A DNA stretch of 64,000 nt from Dugong dugon. Its lineage: Eukaryota > Chordata > Mammalia > Sirenia > Dugongidae. Location of the stretch: positions 27,670,001-27,734,000 of the forward strand of contig CM057465.1 in NCBI GenBank assembly GCA_030035585.1. The letters run 5' to 3'. Both the position numbers and the translations under genes were made by a program. Below, piece after piece: positions 21,812 through 33,100 of this stretch. The notes under the pieces were generated by a model that saw nothing but the letters and a program-made list of their open reading frames with translations, made no database searches and was not told the origin of the DNA. Position 1 is the first letter of the stretch. Each line of letters begins with the position of its first letter.

Positions 21812-21890
<79 letters not shown>
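21812..21890 (+). repeat. Compound microsatellite (TC)n(AC)n
   Basis: About 20 TC/CT units with one G interruption, switching at 21851 to 20 CA units. Purine/pyrimidine alternation in the CA half could adopt Z-DNA. Confidence 0.97.
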
Positions 21891-21895
<5 letters not shown>

Positions 21896-22710
21896 TAGTA
21901 GCTAACCTTACATATATGCCTTCCTTTGCAAAGTCTACACTAAGAATAGAGCCTAAGAATTTTTTTGGCTTGTTTGTTTCACTTAAAAATAATTGGTAAT
22001 TATCTTTGTGCTTCTTGTTTCTTGGTTAAGTAGAGCAGGGATGTCTACAAAAGATGTCCATTTGCAAAAATAACCTTTCTTTGATCAAAAAAGCCACAAA
22101 ACTCCTCAGGAAAGTAGAAAACCACACATGATCTCAAGTGGAAAAAATATAAAGAATTTGCTGAAGTTTTAACCTTAGTACATAACAAAGATATTATTTT
22201 AAAGTTGGTTGGTTGATGTGGGCTGTGTTATAACTTTCATTGTGTTGTATTTGGGTTTACCCAATGTTATTTTAATAAGTTTATTGGTTCAGCATACAAA
22301 ACACCACATGGCACTTGAAGTTCTTAGGTTATAGATTTTCTTGTGAGGTACTTACTTGAAGGAACTGTTACATAGTCAATGGGTGTTTAAATATATCAGC
22401 ACAAGAGTAACTTTCCCGTTTTTACTTAGACATTCAGTGAGGATTATTTGGTTATGAAAATCAAAAATTTCTATGGAAAGAGTTACATTCCTAATTATTT
22501 AGTATATATATTGAGACTTTTACAATAAACATCTATTTCACAATGTCAAATGACTCTACAGAATGAATTTGGAGTCATCTAGTAAAGACTGAGGCAAGAA
22601 ATCTTCCTCTTTATTTTCTTTTCGTGTGTTCCGTCCTGAAGGGATTCTTAGCAAACATGCCAGCATTTGGCAATAGGTCTGTTCTCTAATTGTTATGGTA
22701 TCAACTGCTA
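21891..22710. other. Intronic sequence, nothing recognised
   Basis: AT-rich, no repeat family or exon found. Confidence 0.4.
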
Positions 22711-22717
22711 AATAGAG

Positions 22718-22929
22718 TTGTTGTTGTTAGGTGCTGTTGAGTTGATTTTGACTCGTAGTGACCCCATTCGACAGAGTAGAACTGCCCAATAGGGATTTCT
22801 TGACTGTAGTGTTTATGGAAGCAGATCACCACGTCTTTCTCCTGCAGCACCGCTGGGTGGGTTCGAACCACCAACCTTTCTATTAGCAGTTGAGCACTTA
22901 ACCATTAGTGCCACCAGACCTCCTTACCC
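22718..22929 (-). mobile_element. AfroSINE-type SINE, short TSD
   Basis: Reverse: 'gttgttgttaggtgctgttgagttgattttgactcgtagtgacccc' to 'gagcacttaaccattagtgccaccagacctcc'. The 3' end carries the RTE-like tail (gttgttgttaggtgc). Flanked by aatagag at 22711-22717 and 22930-22936. Confidence 0.88.
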
Positions 22930-23059
22930 AATAGAGCAAGCCCTAAAAAAGGAAAGGCAAAAGAGATGGAAAAGCTAATAGAGGAAACCTGCCTAAGGAG
23001 CAGTGCAGGCAGAACTGTGAGCATTTGAGAGGTTGGAGCCTTAGATAGGCACCCTGTAG

Positions 23060-23266
23060 ACGGAGTCCCAGAGTAGTCCAAGTGGTTAATGCGCTCAGCT
23101 GCAAATCAAAAGGTTGGTGGTTCGAGTCCACCCAGAGGTACCTTGGTAGAAAGGCCTGCAATCTACTTCTGAAAATCAGCCATTGAAAACCCTATGGAGC
23201 ACAGTTCTACTCTGACACACATGGGGTCACCATGAGTCAGAATCCACTCAACAGCAACTGGTTTTC
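23060..23266 (+). mobile_element. AfroSINE-type SINE
   Basis: 'ggagtcccagagtagtccaagtggttaatgcgctcagctgc', B-box-like 'ggttcgagtccacccagagg', 'gaaaaccctatggagcac', 'gtcaccatgagtcagaatccactcaacagcaact'. Confidence 0.9.
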
Positions 23267-24227
23267 CCTAGGTGGTATACTTCTACTGTGTCTCTCTTTA
23301 CCGTTCTCCATCCCTCAATTCTAGATAATGTCAGAGGAGTCTAGAAAGAGACATCTTCCTTATTCCCAGACACTTTCCCCCCAGGGCTTTCCCCCAAAAC
23401 TACAACATGAAGAGAAGTTCAGAAACAAGAGTCTTTGGGATTAATATATCAACTCTAAGGGCCCCAAAGTTGGAGGTCTTTGATTTAAACTTGGGGAAGC
23501 TACAGCACTATCTCTGTGGTGGAGACTTTAACTCACCCTCAGCCCCCTTTCCCCAACAGCTGTTGTTCTCTGGGACATAGTGCAACAGAGAACAGGAGGA
23601 AGTTCAAGATTTTTTTTTTATGGCATCTTCAAGCTCAGGTAGCAGAAGGAAATCCTAGTTAAACCAGATTCTTCCAGAGTGAAAGCATATCTCATTTGAA
23701 GATCTCAAAGGCTTTAGCAACATAATTAACTGACAGCAAGTATCTACCTTCCACCTTACAGCTGCTGACCTTGCAGCAAAACGTCTACTTCCCCAGGGTC
23801 AGACAATCATGAGAAGTGTTAGATGAATATCGTCCAGTTCCCAATGACTATTACATAGTACTATGAAACCCCCTTTGCCTTAGCTGTAGAAACTTCTCAG
23901 AATATAATTAATTGTCTATTGGACAGAAAAGGCTGATTTGGATAGTTACGTTAATTATAATACGAACCAATTCAGAGCTTGAGCTAATAGCTAACAACAT
24001 TTAGAGTAAGTTCTACTGTAAAGAACTAAAACGATAATATTTTATCTACAAATTACCAGAATGACTAACCTGTGTACCTAGGGTCACATTACACAGTGTA
24101 AGACTGAAATATAATCATGATTGCTACAGCATTACCCTAGTTGCCCAAATAAACTGAATTAAGATCACTTACATGTATTGCAGTGGTGTTTGATGAGCCA
24201 AAGGCTATGTCTACTGAATTTAGAATG
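23267..24227. other. Intronic sequence, nothing recognised
   Basis: No repeat family, exon or RNA gene found by eye. Confidence 0.4.
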
Positions 24228-24390
24228 CAAAGGACCTTGGAAGTCACCTAATCCAACACCTTCATTTCACAAATGAAGGAATTCATGCTCATAAGAGGTG
24301 AATGACATTCCCAAAATCACATCGCTGGAAAAGATGGAACTGGAACCCAATTCTCCTGAAACCCTAGTCTAGTGCTCCTTTTTGTCACCT
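24228..24390 (-). repeat. MIR-like ancient fragment
   Basis: 'tggaagtcacctaatccaacaccttcatttcacaaatgaaggaa' and 'cccaaaatcacatcgctgg' resemble the reverse of MIR-type SINEs. The subfamily is uncertain. Confidence 0.5.
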
Positions 24391-24754
24391 TGTTACCCCA
24401 ATGCCCGGTAGTCAGATGAATTAGAAAATCCCCAGTTACTTTTCTAGATGTTGTCAAATATCCTGTTGCTTATGCATGTTATATAAGTTTATATCTAGTT
24501 ATGTGCCTGGATTGTAACCTTATCTTCTTTTTTTTAAATCCATTGTAGATACAGATAAACTGTCTCTATAGCACCTAAGAAAAATCTGCAGAGCAAAGTA
24601 ACAATCCAATTTAGTTTGAGGAATGAATAATGAATATCCCAATCTTCTGGTTATAGTAGTTAAACATGCATTTACTGTAATTTCAAATTTTATGTGTAAC
24701 CTTAATTTGATCAAATTTTATTGTCCTTGTTAGTTGCCATCATCAAGTCGTTTC
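24391..24754. other. Intronic sequence, mostly unassigned
   Basis: AT-rich. A 30-base piece at 24727-24756 (ccttgttagttgccatcatcaag) looks like an RTE or SINE 3' tip on the minus strand but is too short to be sure. Confidence 0.3.
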
Positions 24755-25398
24755 CACTCCTGACCAAATTTAGGTCTCCTTAATGTCTCTTGGGTCTGTT
24801 TCCCCTCTCCTCTGCCACTAAAATTGCCTTTGATGAGGTCCTCCTCACTTTTTGCCTGGATAACTGTGGCAGTCTCCTGTCTTTGGTCTGTATAGCTACT
24901 CCCTACCTCCAGCCCCACCACACACACACTCTCTCTACCACCACATTAGTTTGTCCACTTCTGATCATGTCTCTCTTTTATTCAATCCTTCAATGGTTTC
25001 CTGCGGCTTTCATTGTAGAATTTAACTCCTCAATTTTTCCCACAGAGCCAGCTTTTCTCGCCTCATCTCCCACCTGCAACCACTACACCTCCTCCCCCTC
25101 CCTTACTCCCGTGCTCTCTTCTGTCCAGCAGATCAAACTACATCCAACAATTTCCTTATTTCATACCTCCAGGTGCTCACATGTGTTGGTCTCTGCTTGG
25201 AATGCCTTTCTTCTCTTTTATCTTGACACACTCCTATGAGTCCTTCCTTACTGAACTCAAACATCACCTGGGGAAGTGTTGGGAAGCCAACTGTGACCCA
25301 TCTGCTTTAGAAACCTTTCTCTTATGGCCCCACATCATGGTGAGCCCACCTCTGTGACAGCTCTGACCACACGTTACCACCATACTTGACCTATTTCC
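24755..25398 (+). repeat. L2 LINE fragment
   Basis: 'tccacttctgatcatgtctctcttttattcaatccttcaatggtttcc', 'gcttggaatgcctttcttctc', 'gagtccttccttactgaactcaaacatcacctgg' are L2 ORF2 3' landmarks in order. The 149-codon open frame across it is derived from L2 and is not a gene. Confidence 0.75.
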
Positions 25399-25411
25399 AT
25401 TACTGTACTGT
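25399..25411 (+). repeat. 5' TSD of the 93-base RTE insertion
   Basis: attactgtactgt, repeated exactly at 25505-25517. Confidence 0.88.
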
Positions 25412-25504
25412 TACTGTTGTTAGTTGCCATGGAGTCAATTCTGACTTATTGTGACCTTACATATGGTAGAATAAAATGTTACCCCGTCCTGCGCCATCTT
25501 CTTA
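25412..25504 (-). mobile_element. Very short RTE insertion (93 bases) with perfect TSD
   Basis: Reverse of the last ~90 bases of the RTE: 'tgttgttagttgccatggagtcaattctgacttattgtgacctta ... ccccgtcctgcgccatctt'. It splits an L2 and is bounded by a perfect 13-base TSD, so this is a complete insertion event and not an eroded longer one. Confidence 0.85.
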
Positions 25505-25517
25505 ATTACTGTACTGT
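25505..25517 (+). repeat. 3' TSD of the 93-base RTE insertion
   Basis: Exact copy of 25399-25411. Confidence 0.88.
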
Positions 25518-26229
25518 ACACCTCGTCAATTATAGTCTTCTTGGACCAAAAAGGAAAGAGTCTCCCTGCGATTTAGATCAGAACACAGAATCCCATGTGT
25601 CCATGCCAGCCTGCAGCCAAGCAACTTCAAAAGGGCATACTTGAGGGAGAGTCAGCACCATTTTTTCTTTTGGGGATGCACTCTCTGTTCCCTAAACTCC
25701 GTAAGACTTACACTCTAAACCCTAATGTAGACTATAGACTTTAGTTAATAATAATGCATAAATATTGGTTCATCAACTGTAACAAATGTACCGCAGGAAT
25801 GCTGGATGCTAATAACAAGAGAAACTGTGTGTGGGGGCGAGAGTATATGGGGACTCTTCTATTCTTTCTGCACAATTTTTCTGTAAACTTAAACTGCTCT
25901 ACAAAATAAAATCTATTAACAAAATCAAGCCAAAAAAAACTTGTGCTTTGTCCACACCTAAGACATAAGGTGCTGTTTTTCTGGCCACTAAAAGTGCAAC
26001 TAGCTAGAGTTAGACTACCTGATATAATCTCTGGTATAATCTGATAAGGTAGGTGACAGAGAGTTCTTCCTCTAAACTTGGGAGGCTACATTGTTTTTGA
26101 GCTCCCAAAGAAAAAGAGGAAAAACCATTCAAAAAGTGCTCGTAACACTTGTACCCCCAGTTTCTCATTTGACCGTCCTGAAAAACCATCTTTAGAGATG
26201 AGAACGTATCTTGGCGAAGGTCACAAAAG
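25518..26229. other. Intronic sequence, nothing recognised
   Basis: A degraded L1-like 3' end may be present near 25700-25925 (aaactgtgtgtgggggcgagag, poly-A-like end), but I cannot assign it firmly. Confidence 0.3.
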
Positions 26230-26254
26230 CCCTATCCTGAGTGACCTTGACAGG
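26230..26254 (+). repeat. MIR fragment, 5' of nested LTR
   Basis: 'ctgagtgaccttgacagg' matches the MIR block around 'tgtgtgaccttgggcaag'. It ends at the LTR junction and resumes at 26740. Confidence 0.6.
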
Positions 26255-26739
26255 TGTCATGGTTTGAATTATGTCCCCCAAAAAAATGTGTGTATCAATT
26301 TGGCTAGGCCATGATTCTTGGTATTGTTTGATTTTCCTGTATGTTGTAAACCTGCCTCTGTGATGTTAATGAGGGAGGATGGGTGGTAGTTGTGTTAGTA
26401 AGGCAGGACCTGATCTATAAGACTGGATTGTGTCCTGAGGCAGTCTCTTGAGATAAAAAAGACAGAAGTGAGCAGTGAGACAGGGGGACCTCATACCATC
26501 AAAAAAGCAGTGCTGGGGACAGAGCGTGTCCTTTGGACCGGGGTCCCTGCGCAGAGAAGCTCCTAGTCCAGGAGAACACCAAAGAGAAGAAGGCTGACAG
26601 ACAGAGAAAGCCTTCTCCTGGAGTTGATGCCCTGAATTTAGACTTTTACCCTACTTTGACTATGAGGAAATAAACTTCTCTTCGTTAAAACCATCCACTT
26701 GTGGTATTTCTGTTATAGCAGTACTAGATGACTAAGACA
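26255..26739 (+). mobile_element. Solo LTR, MaLR-like (copy 2), inserted in a MIR
   Basis: TGTCATGG start and AAGACA end, with acagg (26250-26254) and gcagg (26740-26744) as a 5-base TSD with one change. Similar along its length to the copy at 37591 ('ctcctagtccaggagaac', 'gttaaaaccatccacttgtggtatttctgttatagcag'). Confidence 0.85.
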
Positions 26740-26882
26740 GCAGGTTACTCTGTACCTCAGTTTTCTCATCTGTAAAATGGCAATAATAACATCTACCTCA
26801 TTGGGTAGTTGTGAAGATTGATAAGATAATGGATGTAAAAAAATTTGCATAGCAATAAACGTTAAATGCTATTACTTTTGAT
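26740..26882 (+). repeat. MIR fragment, 3' of nested LTR
   Basis: 'ttactctgtacctcagttttctcatctgtaaaatggcaataataacatctacctcattgggtagttgtgaagatt' is an unmistakable MIR. It continues the piece ending at 26254. Confidence 0.85.
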
Positions 26883-27628
26883 GATTTTACAGTTATTATT
26901 ACACTAAATTCATGATCTTTCAAATACACCATGCTGCCTCTTGTTATTTTTCCCCAAAATAGCTAAATTAATTGCCCTGAATCTGTACAAATATAAGCAT
27001 AGTTTTCATTAAACAAGTTTTTAATGTTAAAAACAAGTAGATAATGGCAGAGAAGTAAAGAGGAGTAGGAAAGCAAGAAGGGGCAGCTTCAAATGAGTAG
27101 GGCAGCACCGAGCATCTGTTATAAATAAAAATATTCTAATTTCCATCTTTCATACTTGGTATCAAATAGACAAAAGATTCTGTGTTTTGAATGAAGTTTC
27201 ATATTTTCCCATGGTCGTGTAGCATTGTGTAGACACTGTGTAAGTCTCCAAAGTAACTGATGGCTCAGTGAATGCTCTGTCACAGGAGCGGGGTGGTGGC
27301 CTAGTGTTAAGAGTATACCCCTCAGACATTTAATGAATGGCCCACAACTTGTGGTCCTGGGCTTGAATTATTTTTATTGTCTTATTTTTCATCCCATGCT
27401 CCCGAAAAGTTTTTCCTGATTATGTAGAAAAGATTCAGCTTGATAACTTCTTGGGCTCTTAGAAACTTCCGTCTCAGCAATTGCTCTGGAACAGCAATGG
27501 GTGATATTTCGGAGGGTGGAGAGGAGGCAGAAAATCCAGTCTTCCCTCAGATCCAAAGATGCCTTTAGGAAAAACCAAGTTTTCAGCACAAGGAAAATGT
27601 GTTCCGTTTTATGTATATATATATATAC
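26883..27628. other. Intronic sequence, nothing recognised
   Basis: Includes a short (AT)n at 27618-27629. No exon or repeat assigned. Confidence 0.4.
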
Positions 27629-28240
27629 TAACAATGGGATAATTCATGATAAATGGGTAAAAGTATTGAAGTTATCAAGGATTTCATTTTACTTGGATCC
27701 ACAATCAACAACCATGGAAGCAGCAGTCAGGAAGTCAAATGACGTATTGCATTGGGCAAATCTGCTGAAAAAGACCTCTTTAAAAAGTGTTAGAAAGCAA
27801 AGATGTCACTTTGAGGACTAAGGTATGCACACAAAAGCTGGACAATGAATAAGGAAGACCAAAGAAGAATTGATGCCTTTGAATTATAGTGTTGGTGAAG
27901 AACACTGACTACAATGGATGAAGAAATCTGTCTTGAAAGAAGTACAGCCAGAATGCTCCTTCGAAGAAAGGATGGTGAGACTTCATCTCACGTACTTTGG
28001 ACATGTTATCAGGAGGGACCAGTCCCTGGAGAAGGAAATCATGCTTGGTAAAGTAGAGGATGAGCGAAAAAGAGGAAGACCCTCAACAAGATGTATTGAC
28101 ACAATGGCTGCAACAGTGGGCTCAAACATAGCAACGACTGTGAGGATGGTGCAGGACCAGGGAGTATTTCGTTCTGTTGTACGTAGGGTCGTTATAAGTC
28201 AGAACTGACTCGATAGCACCTAACAACCTAACAACAATGG
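27629..28240 (+). mobile_element. 5'-truncated RTE LINE
   Basis: Starts within the region after the RT active site ('attgaagttatcaaggatttcattttacttggatccacaatcaac'), then 'gcattgggcaaatctgctg', 'ctttggacatgttatcaggagggaccagtccctggagaagg', 'gtagggtcgttataagtcagaactgactcgatagcacctaacaac'. Frameshifted, with open pieces at 27690-27821 and 27918-28208. It corresponds to the last ~620 bases of the 48.5-kb RTE. Confidence 0.92.
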
Positions 28241-29488
28241 AAAAAACGTTCTACTAGAAGAACAAAAACTGATTTAAGGAATAAGATTAGATCTATCTGA
28301 AAATATATCCAAGATATTTGAATTTTATGAGGAATTTCAGTAATTGTCTTTGATAAAGAAGCAGTTGATTGAATGTAATTGCAGAAAAGATCTTTACAAT
28401 CAGTGATGACAAAGAGACTAAAATTATTCCCTGAGGAATAATATGTACCAGCCCACTTGAATCTTGTGAGGAAGGGGATTCAAAGTTAAATAGAGGGTCA
28501 AAGTACCACTTGGCTTGTGTTTGAGCAGGAGGCCTCTGGAATTAGGCCAGGTGATTCCAGCAAAGGGGAGATGTGGAGGGGCAGCTCTAGGACTGGACAG
28601 TCTTTTAATCCTACTGAACGAGCCCTGTGTCATTGTCTCTACAGATTCTCTACACCCTTCGGCCAAAGAGGTGAGCCGCTTTGCCCATAATCAGTGAAAT
28701 CAAGGAAGCAGGTCTGAAAAAGAACAAGGAAATTTTCCCCTGTTTAGGAGTACCTCTACGTTCTACTGTCTATGAAAAGATAGCTCTGGAACTCTTAAGT
28801 GCCAGCTAAATTAGTAAACTGGGAAGCTGATTTATTTTACAGCCTGAAAAAAGGCTGAAAGAATTTTCTGGCAGACATCTATTATGTGTTAATCATTGGC
28901 ACATATTATCTGGAGAAGTGAGCTCTTCATCCTAGCTCACTTCGTTAATAACAAAGGGGAACAGAAGGCAGCAAATGCTGAACAGTTTCAAAGGAAGAGT
29001 CAGAAGGGTCTCTCTGAGACAGAGGGAAATTCTCTAGGTGGAAAGGCGATAACAGAGAAGTGATAACCCAGAGGAGATTGTGGCAAATTAGAAAAGAATT
29101 AAAAAGTGTCAAAAGGGACTCGAGGGTGAGGTGAACTGCAGGACAGAGAGAAGAGTGAAGCCAGAGGACAAGCTACCAAGCGTGGCATAGACCTTGGCTG
29201 TCTCTTCTGTGACGCTGGCTGTCCCAGCGTGTACAGTTCAGTGCTTCAAGGGATGTCCCCATATCGCCACACACAAGTCCACACACACACATCCACAGGC
29301 ATATCTCTGTATTCACACGTGGAAAAAATGGAAAAGAACACTTGTTTTGGAAACAACTTCAAAATAAATGTATTTACTCTATAGGATGATAAAGCAATTG
29401 GCACACTTCTAAGAGCTGGGAAATAATTGAACACTATGGTGCAGCAAAAAAACAAAACAACAAAATTCAGGGAAGTTATGCTATAGAT
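28241..29488. other. Intronic sequence, nothing recognised
   Basis: No repeat family is clear. A purine-rich part lies at 28960-29170. No exon recognised. Confidence 0.4.
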
Positions 29489-29837
29489 TGGGGCAGTGGT
29501 GGCTCAGGGATGGAATTTTCACCTTCCATGTGGGAAACCCAGGTTCGATTTCCAGACAATGCCCCTCATGTTTACAACCACCATTCATATGTCAGTGGAG
29601 ACCTGTGTGCTGCTACGATACTGAACAGGCAGGCTTCAGCAGAGCTTCCAGTCTAAGACAGATGAGGAAGAAAAGCCAGGCAAAAATCAGAAAATCAGCA
29701 AATGAAATCCCTGTGGATTACTAAGGTCCCATATGCAACTGATCATGAGATGGTGCAGGATCAGGCAGCATTTAGTTTGGTTGTTCATGAGGTCACCATG
29801 AGTTGGAGGCCCACTTGATGACAGCTAACAACAACAT
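29489..29837 (+). mobile_element. Composite SINE: tRNA-Gly-like head plus RTE 5' and 3' ends
   Basis: The first ~75 bases resemble tRNA-Gly ('gtggtggctcagggatggaattttcaccttccatgtggg', B box GGTTCGATTTCC at 29542-29553). Next comes an RTE 5'-region piece ('gtgctgctacgatactgaacaggcaggcttcagcagagcttccagtctaagacagatgagg') and then the RTE 3' end ('gatggtgcaggatcaggcagcatttagtttggttgttcatgaggtcaccatgagttgg') to 'cagctaacaacaac'. Non-coding RNA-derived; presumably used RTE protein for movement. Confidence 0.85.
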
Positions 29838-29851
29838 CCTCTAGATTAGAT

Positions 29852-29859
29852 GTCTAGAT
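29852..29859 (+). repeat. hAT-type 8-base TSD of MER5A (left)
   Basis: gtctagat; the right copy is atctagag at 30047-30054, sharing the tctaga core typical of hAT targets. Confidence 0.6.
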
Positions 29860-30046
29860 CTGTGATTCTCAATCTTGTCTGCACGTTAGCTCCTGGACTT
29901 CTAATCTAGAGCTAATGTTAAACATCCTGAAGCCCAGATCACATCCCAAACCAACTAAATCAGAACCTCTAGGGGAAGGAGCTAAGCAACAGAATTTTTA
30001 ACTCCCCTAGGCAATTTCAATGTGCTGACAAGTTTGAAGACCACTG
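29860..30046 (+). mobile_element. MER5A-type hAT (Charlie) DNA transposon, non-autonomous
   Basis: Begins ctgtgattctcaa and ends ttgaagaccactg, diverged versions of the MER5 terminal inverted repeats. The middle has 'gcccagatcacatcccaaaccaactaaatcagaacctctagggg'. Ancient mammalian element. Confidence 0.85.
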
Positions 30047-30067
30047 ATCTAGAGCTAGCTACCCCAT

Positions 30068-30180
30068 TAATCAGCCAGAGAATCTCTGGCAAGATACGTA
30101 TCCTCCCTGCCTCAATTTTCGCATCTGTAAAATGAGAGGTGTACACATGATTTTGGGGCTCTCCCAGTTTGATGGTTCTA
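30068..30180 (+). repeat. MIR fragment
   Basis: 'gaatctctggcaagatacgtatcctccctgcctcaattttcgcatctgtaaaatgagagg' is the central MIR block. Confidence 0.75.
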
Positions 30181-33100
30181 TGAATTTATCAGCTTGACAT
30201 TTGCAGGTATTGTTACAGGGCAGGTGTAGTAGGATTGTAGAAAATGAGAGGTTTCTACCCATCTACTCCCACCCCTATTTTGTGCAGCAAATCTGGGAGC
30301 TTTGTATACTGTTCTTTAGTGACCATTAGTTAAAATGACTTTATTTGTTTTACAGTTTACAGGGCTCTGTATGTAACCTCAGGAGCCCATTCATTTCATT
30401 AACATTAAATCAACAAGCGGGCCTTCTTTCTGCCTCTGTTGAGCAGGATTAATGGATTTTGGCATGATTTGTGCATCTAGCAGCAAAACCTCGTGCTGAG
30501 AAAGCTAGCAGGCTTGACTAATTCCCAGGAGGGCTAACTTCATAAACTTACTTTAAGCCTTTAACTTTGACTGAAGATTAAAGGTAATGACTTCACACTG
30601 TTACGTTTGAATGCATGATACTCAAGATGCAAAAAAAGAAAAAGAAACTACAAAAAAGACAAGATATTTAATTGATAATATTTTATGTGTGTGTGGTGTA
30701 TAACCATATAGATGGTTTTTACACTTATTTTAACTCATGAAAACAGTCAATTCTGCATATGTAAAAAAAAAGATCCTCTAAAGCACTGATTTATGTAATA
30801 AAATATTACACAAAATAGAGTATTGACAGATTCATATGTAAAGTCCAAGCGTGAGAACCTGTGGTTAAATATCGTAAATATGCTACCATAAGGCCCTGTT
30901 TTGCATGAGGCTGTAACATGATGGAATGTTGAATATGAATAATTTTCTAAGAAGCAAAATTATCCTACTCTATAAGATCAGTTATCACCTATAAGAATCC
31001 CACACATGACTATGTTTATACTCTTTTCTTTCAGATAGTCTTAAATTCAGAATTCAGAGAAGTCTACAGAAATAAGGAGGAGGAAAGGAGAAAATTCAAT
31101 ATTTCCATCCCATCTGACAAGAATACATAAAAAGCTTTTGATCAAAGGGTCTTAAGTACGCTTTACTGGTGTGACAAACAACATTTTTATTCCTTTATTA
31201 GATTTATTTTTCTTCTGAAAACTGCAGTGACCAGGGTATGGTTTGTGAAAGAAAGCTGGCAGGGTTGTGTTCTTTGATTCCTAATTAACACCTTCAGTCT
31301 CAAAAGAGAACCAACAGAAATACCATAAAATGTTGCAGCTGCATTGTGATTCCGCTTGGTTGGTTTGTTAAAAGTCGGCTGGGCATTGGCAGCTGCAATA
31401 AAGGGAAAGCTCAATAGATGTTTTGTATTGTGCCCACTGAAGTGAAAGAAGGCAACCATTTCATTTTTCAAATGGGCAGCTGCAAAGTGAGGTTTAAATG
31501 GAGCTAAATGCAAGATTTACTGTTAATTTATAGTAAATAAATGGAGAAAATAAAACTTAACTTTCAAGTTTTTGTAGTCACGTAGAAGTTTTAGCAAGAA
31601 ATTATCAAGGACAATAAGATCACTTTGGAGCCTTTTAGCAACTGATTTGGGGAATTCAGCAGCAAGGAATAGCATTCATTATTAAAATCAAAATAGCCTT
31701 TCTGAGAGAGCTGAGCAAGTCCAAACTTTAGAAATTGACATTTCCACTATGAAAGGTAAAGGTATATCTTTCCTGTCTTTTGTAATGTAACTCCTTCATC
31801 CCACTTTATTGAAACCCTAAAATTTGTTCAGATCGGACATGAATAAGATTCCATACACCTCCACCTCAGTTTTTTTTAAGAGCATGGAGTTGAATTTTGC
31901 CTTGGGTAGGGGAATAAAGGAGGCATTTAACTCTGGTCAGATAAATCTCGTGCACATTCAAAAATGCAATTAAGGAAATATGTAAATCTAGATGTTTCAT
32001 CAAATGCTAGCTAAGGGGTTACTAGTTCTTTTCGAACACAATGAATGAACTAAAGAACTTTAGTGTCTGTGTAAGAACCATTGTCCAGGCTGCAGTCCCT
32101 GTTGGAAACAGAGTCTGGCCTGGCCGTGGGAAATACCTACATATTTGACACAGGCCCTATTTCTGAGAGAAAGGGGATGGAAGAGAAAGTATGGAGATTT
32201 TACTGTTGCATTCTAATCAGCCATGATCTGCCTAATTTGCTTTGATCAGGAAGATAAACTAATTTTTCTATGGGTCAGATAAAAGTAGTTAGCAAGCCAA
32301 AGCTTTCATGTTATTTGAAAAGAGCGAAAGTAAAGATCAGAAATTGTAATGGTGGGAGCTAAATACATCTTTTCGGCTCATCTGAGAGCACTGTTGGTTC
32401 AAAATAGGATATTGACACAGAAGAGGAACTCCGGGTAGTTTCGTGGGCTACACAACCCTTGTAAATCGAGGGATCTACAATGCTATGTAACTAAACTAAA
32501 ATTACGTAGTTTATAAATGTAACTAAAATTATCAGAAGGTGATTTATATACCATTAATGTCCATGTCCTATGGCCCTGTTCTTTTGTGGGGACACTTTTA
32601 CCACCATGAGAAAAGGTACGATTATTGCCTAGTCTTAAAACGTTGTTGGTTTTCCTGAAGTTCAGCCTCTTACATTTAAGCTATTGAGGTATTTGAATGT
32701 GTTTATTTGAACTCTAAGTCAGCTACTACTCCTCTAAGGCACACAGACCCAGACAGCCTGGGACTCTACAATCTTGGATATACTAGAGTCAGATATGAGA
32801 TCAAATAGAAAAGTTAATCAGAAATCTAACTAGCTTAGATTTCACAGCCTGGTTCCCCTTTTTTGTACCAGCTATCAACTTCAGTAATGCTGCTTTCTCC
32901 TGCCTTGCCTTTTCTGAACATCCAAACAAACACATTCAGTTATTAGGTGAGAAGGAAATATTTGAAAATATAGGATTTTGTTTCTTAAAAAATCCATTAT
33001 TTAGTGTTACTTTTTTTTCTGGTTGATATGACCTTTGCATTACTTCCTTTTCTAAACTGTTGTACTAGATGCAGTATCTGTAACCTTACTATACAGTTAA

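Noticed and set aside
24790-25239. 149-codon open frame, possible gene
   Set aside because: Sequence follows L2 LINE landmarks; low-complexity Ser/Leu content, no motif.
29489-29565. Possible tRNA-Gly gene
   Set aside because: The tRNA-like part is joined directly to RTE-derived sequence, has mismatches in the stems and recurs at 63180-63257 in the same configuration, so it is a SINE head.
31187-31513. 108-codon minus-strand frame in the repeat-poor island
   Set aside because: No recognisable domain, splice signals or start context. Treated as non-coding; regulatory motifs noted instead.
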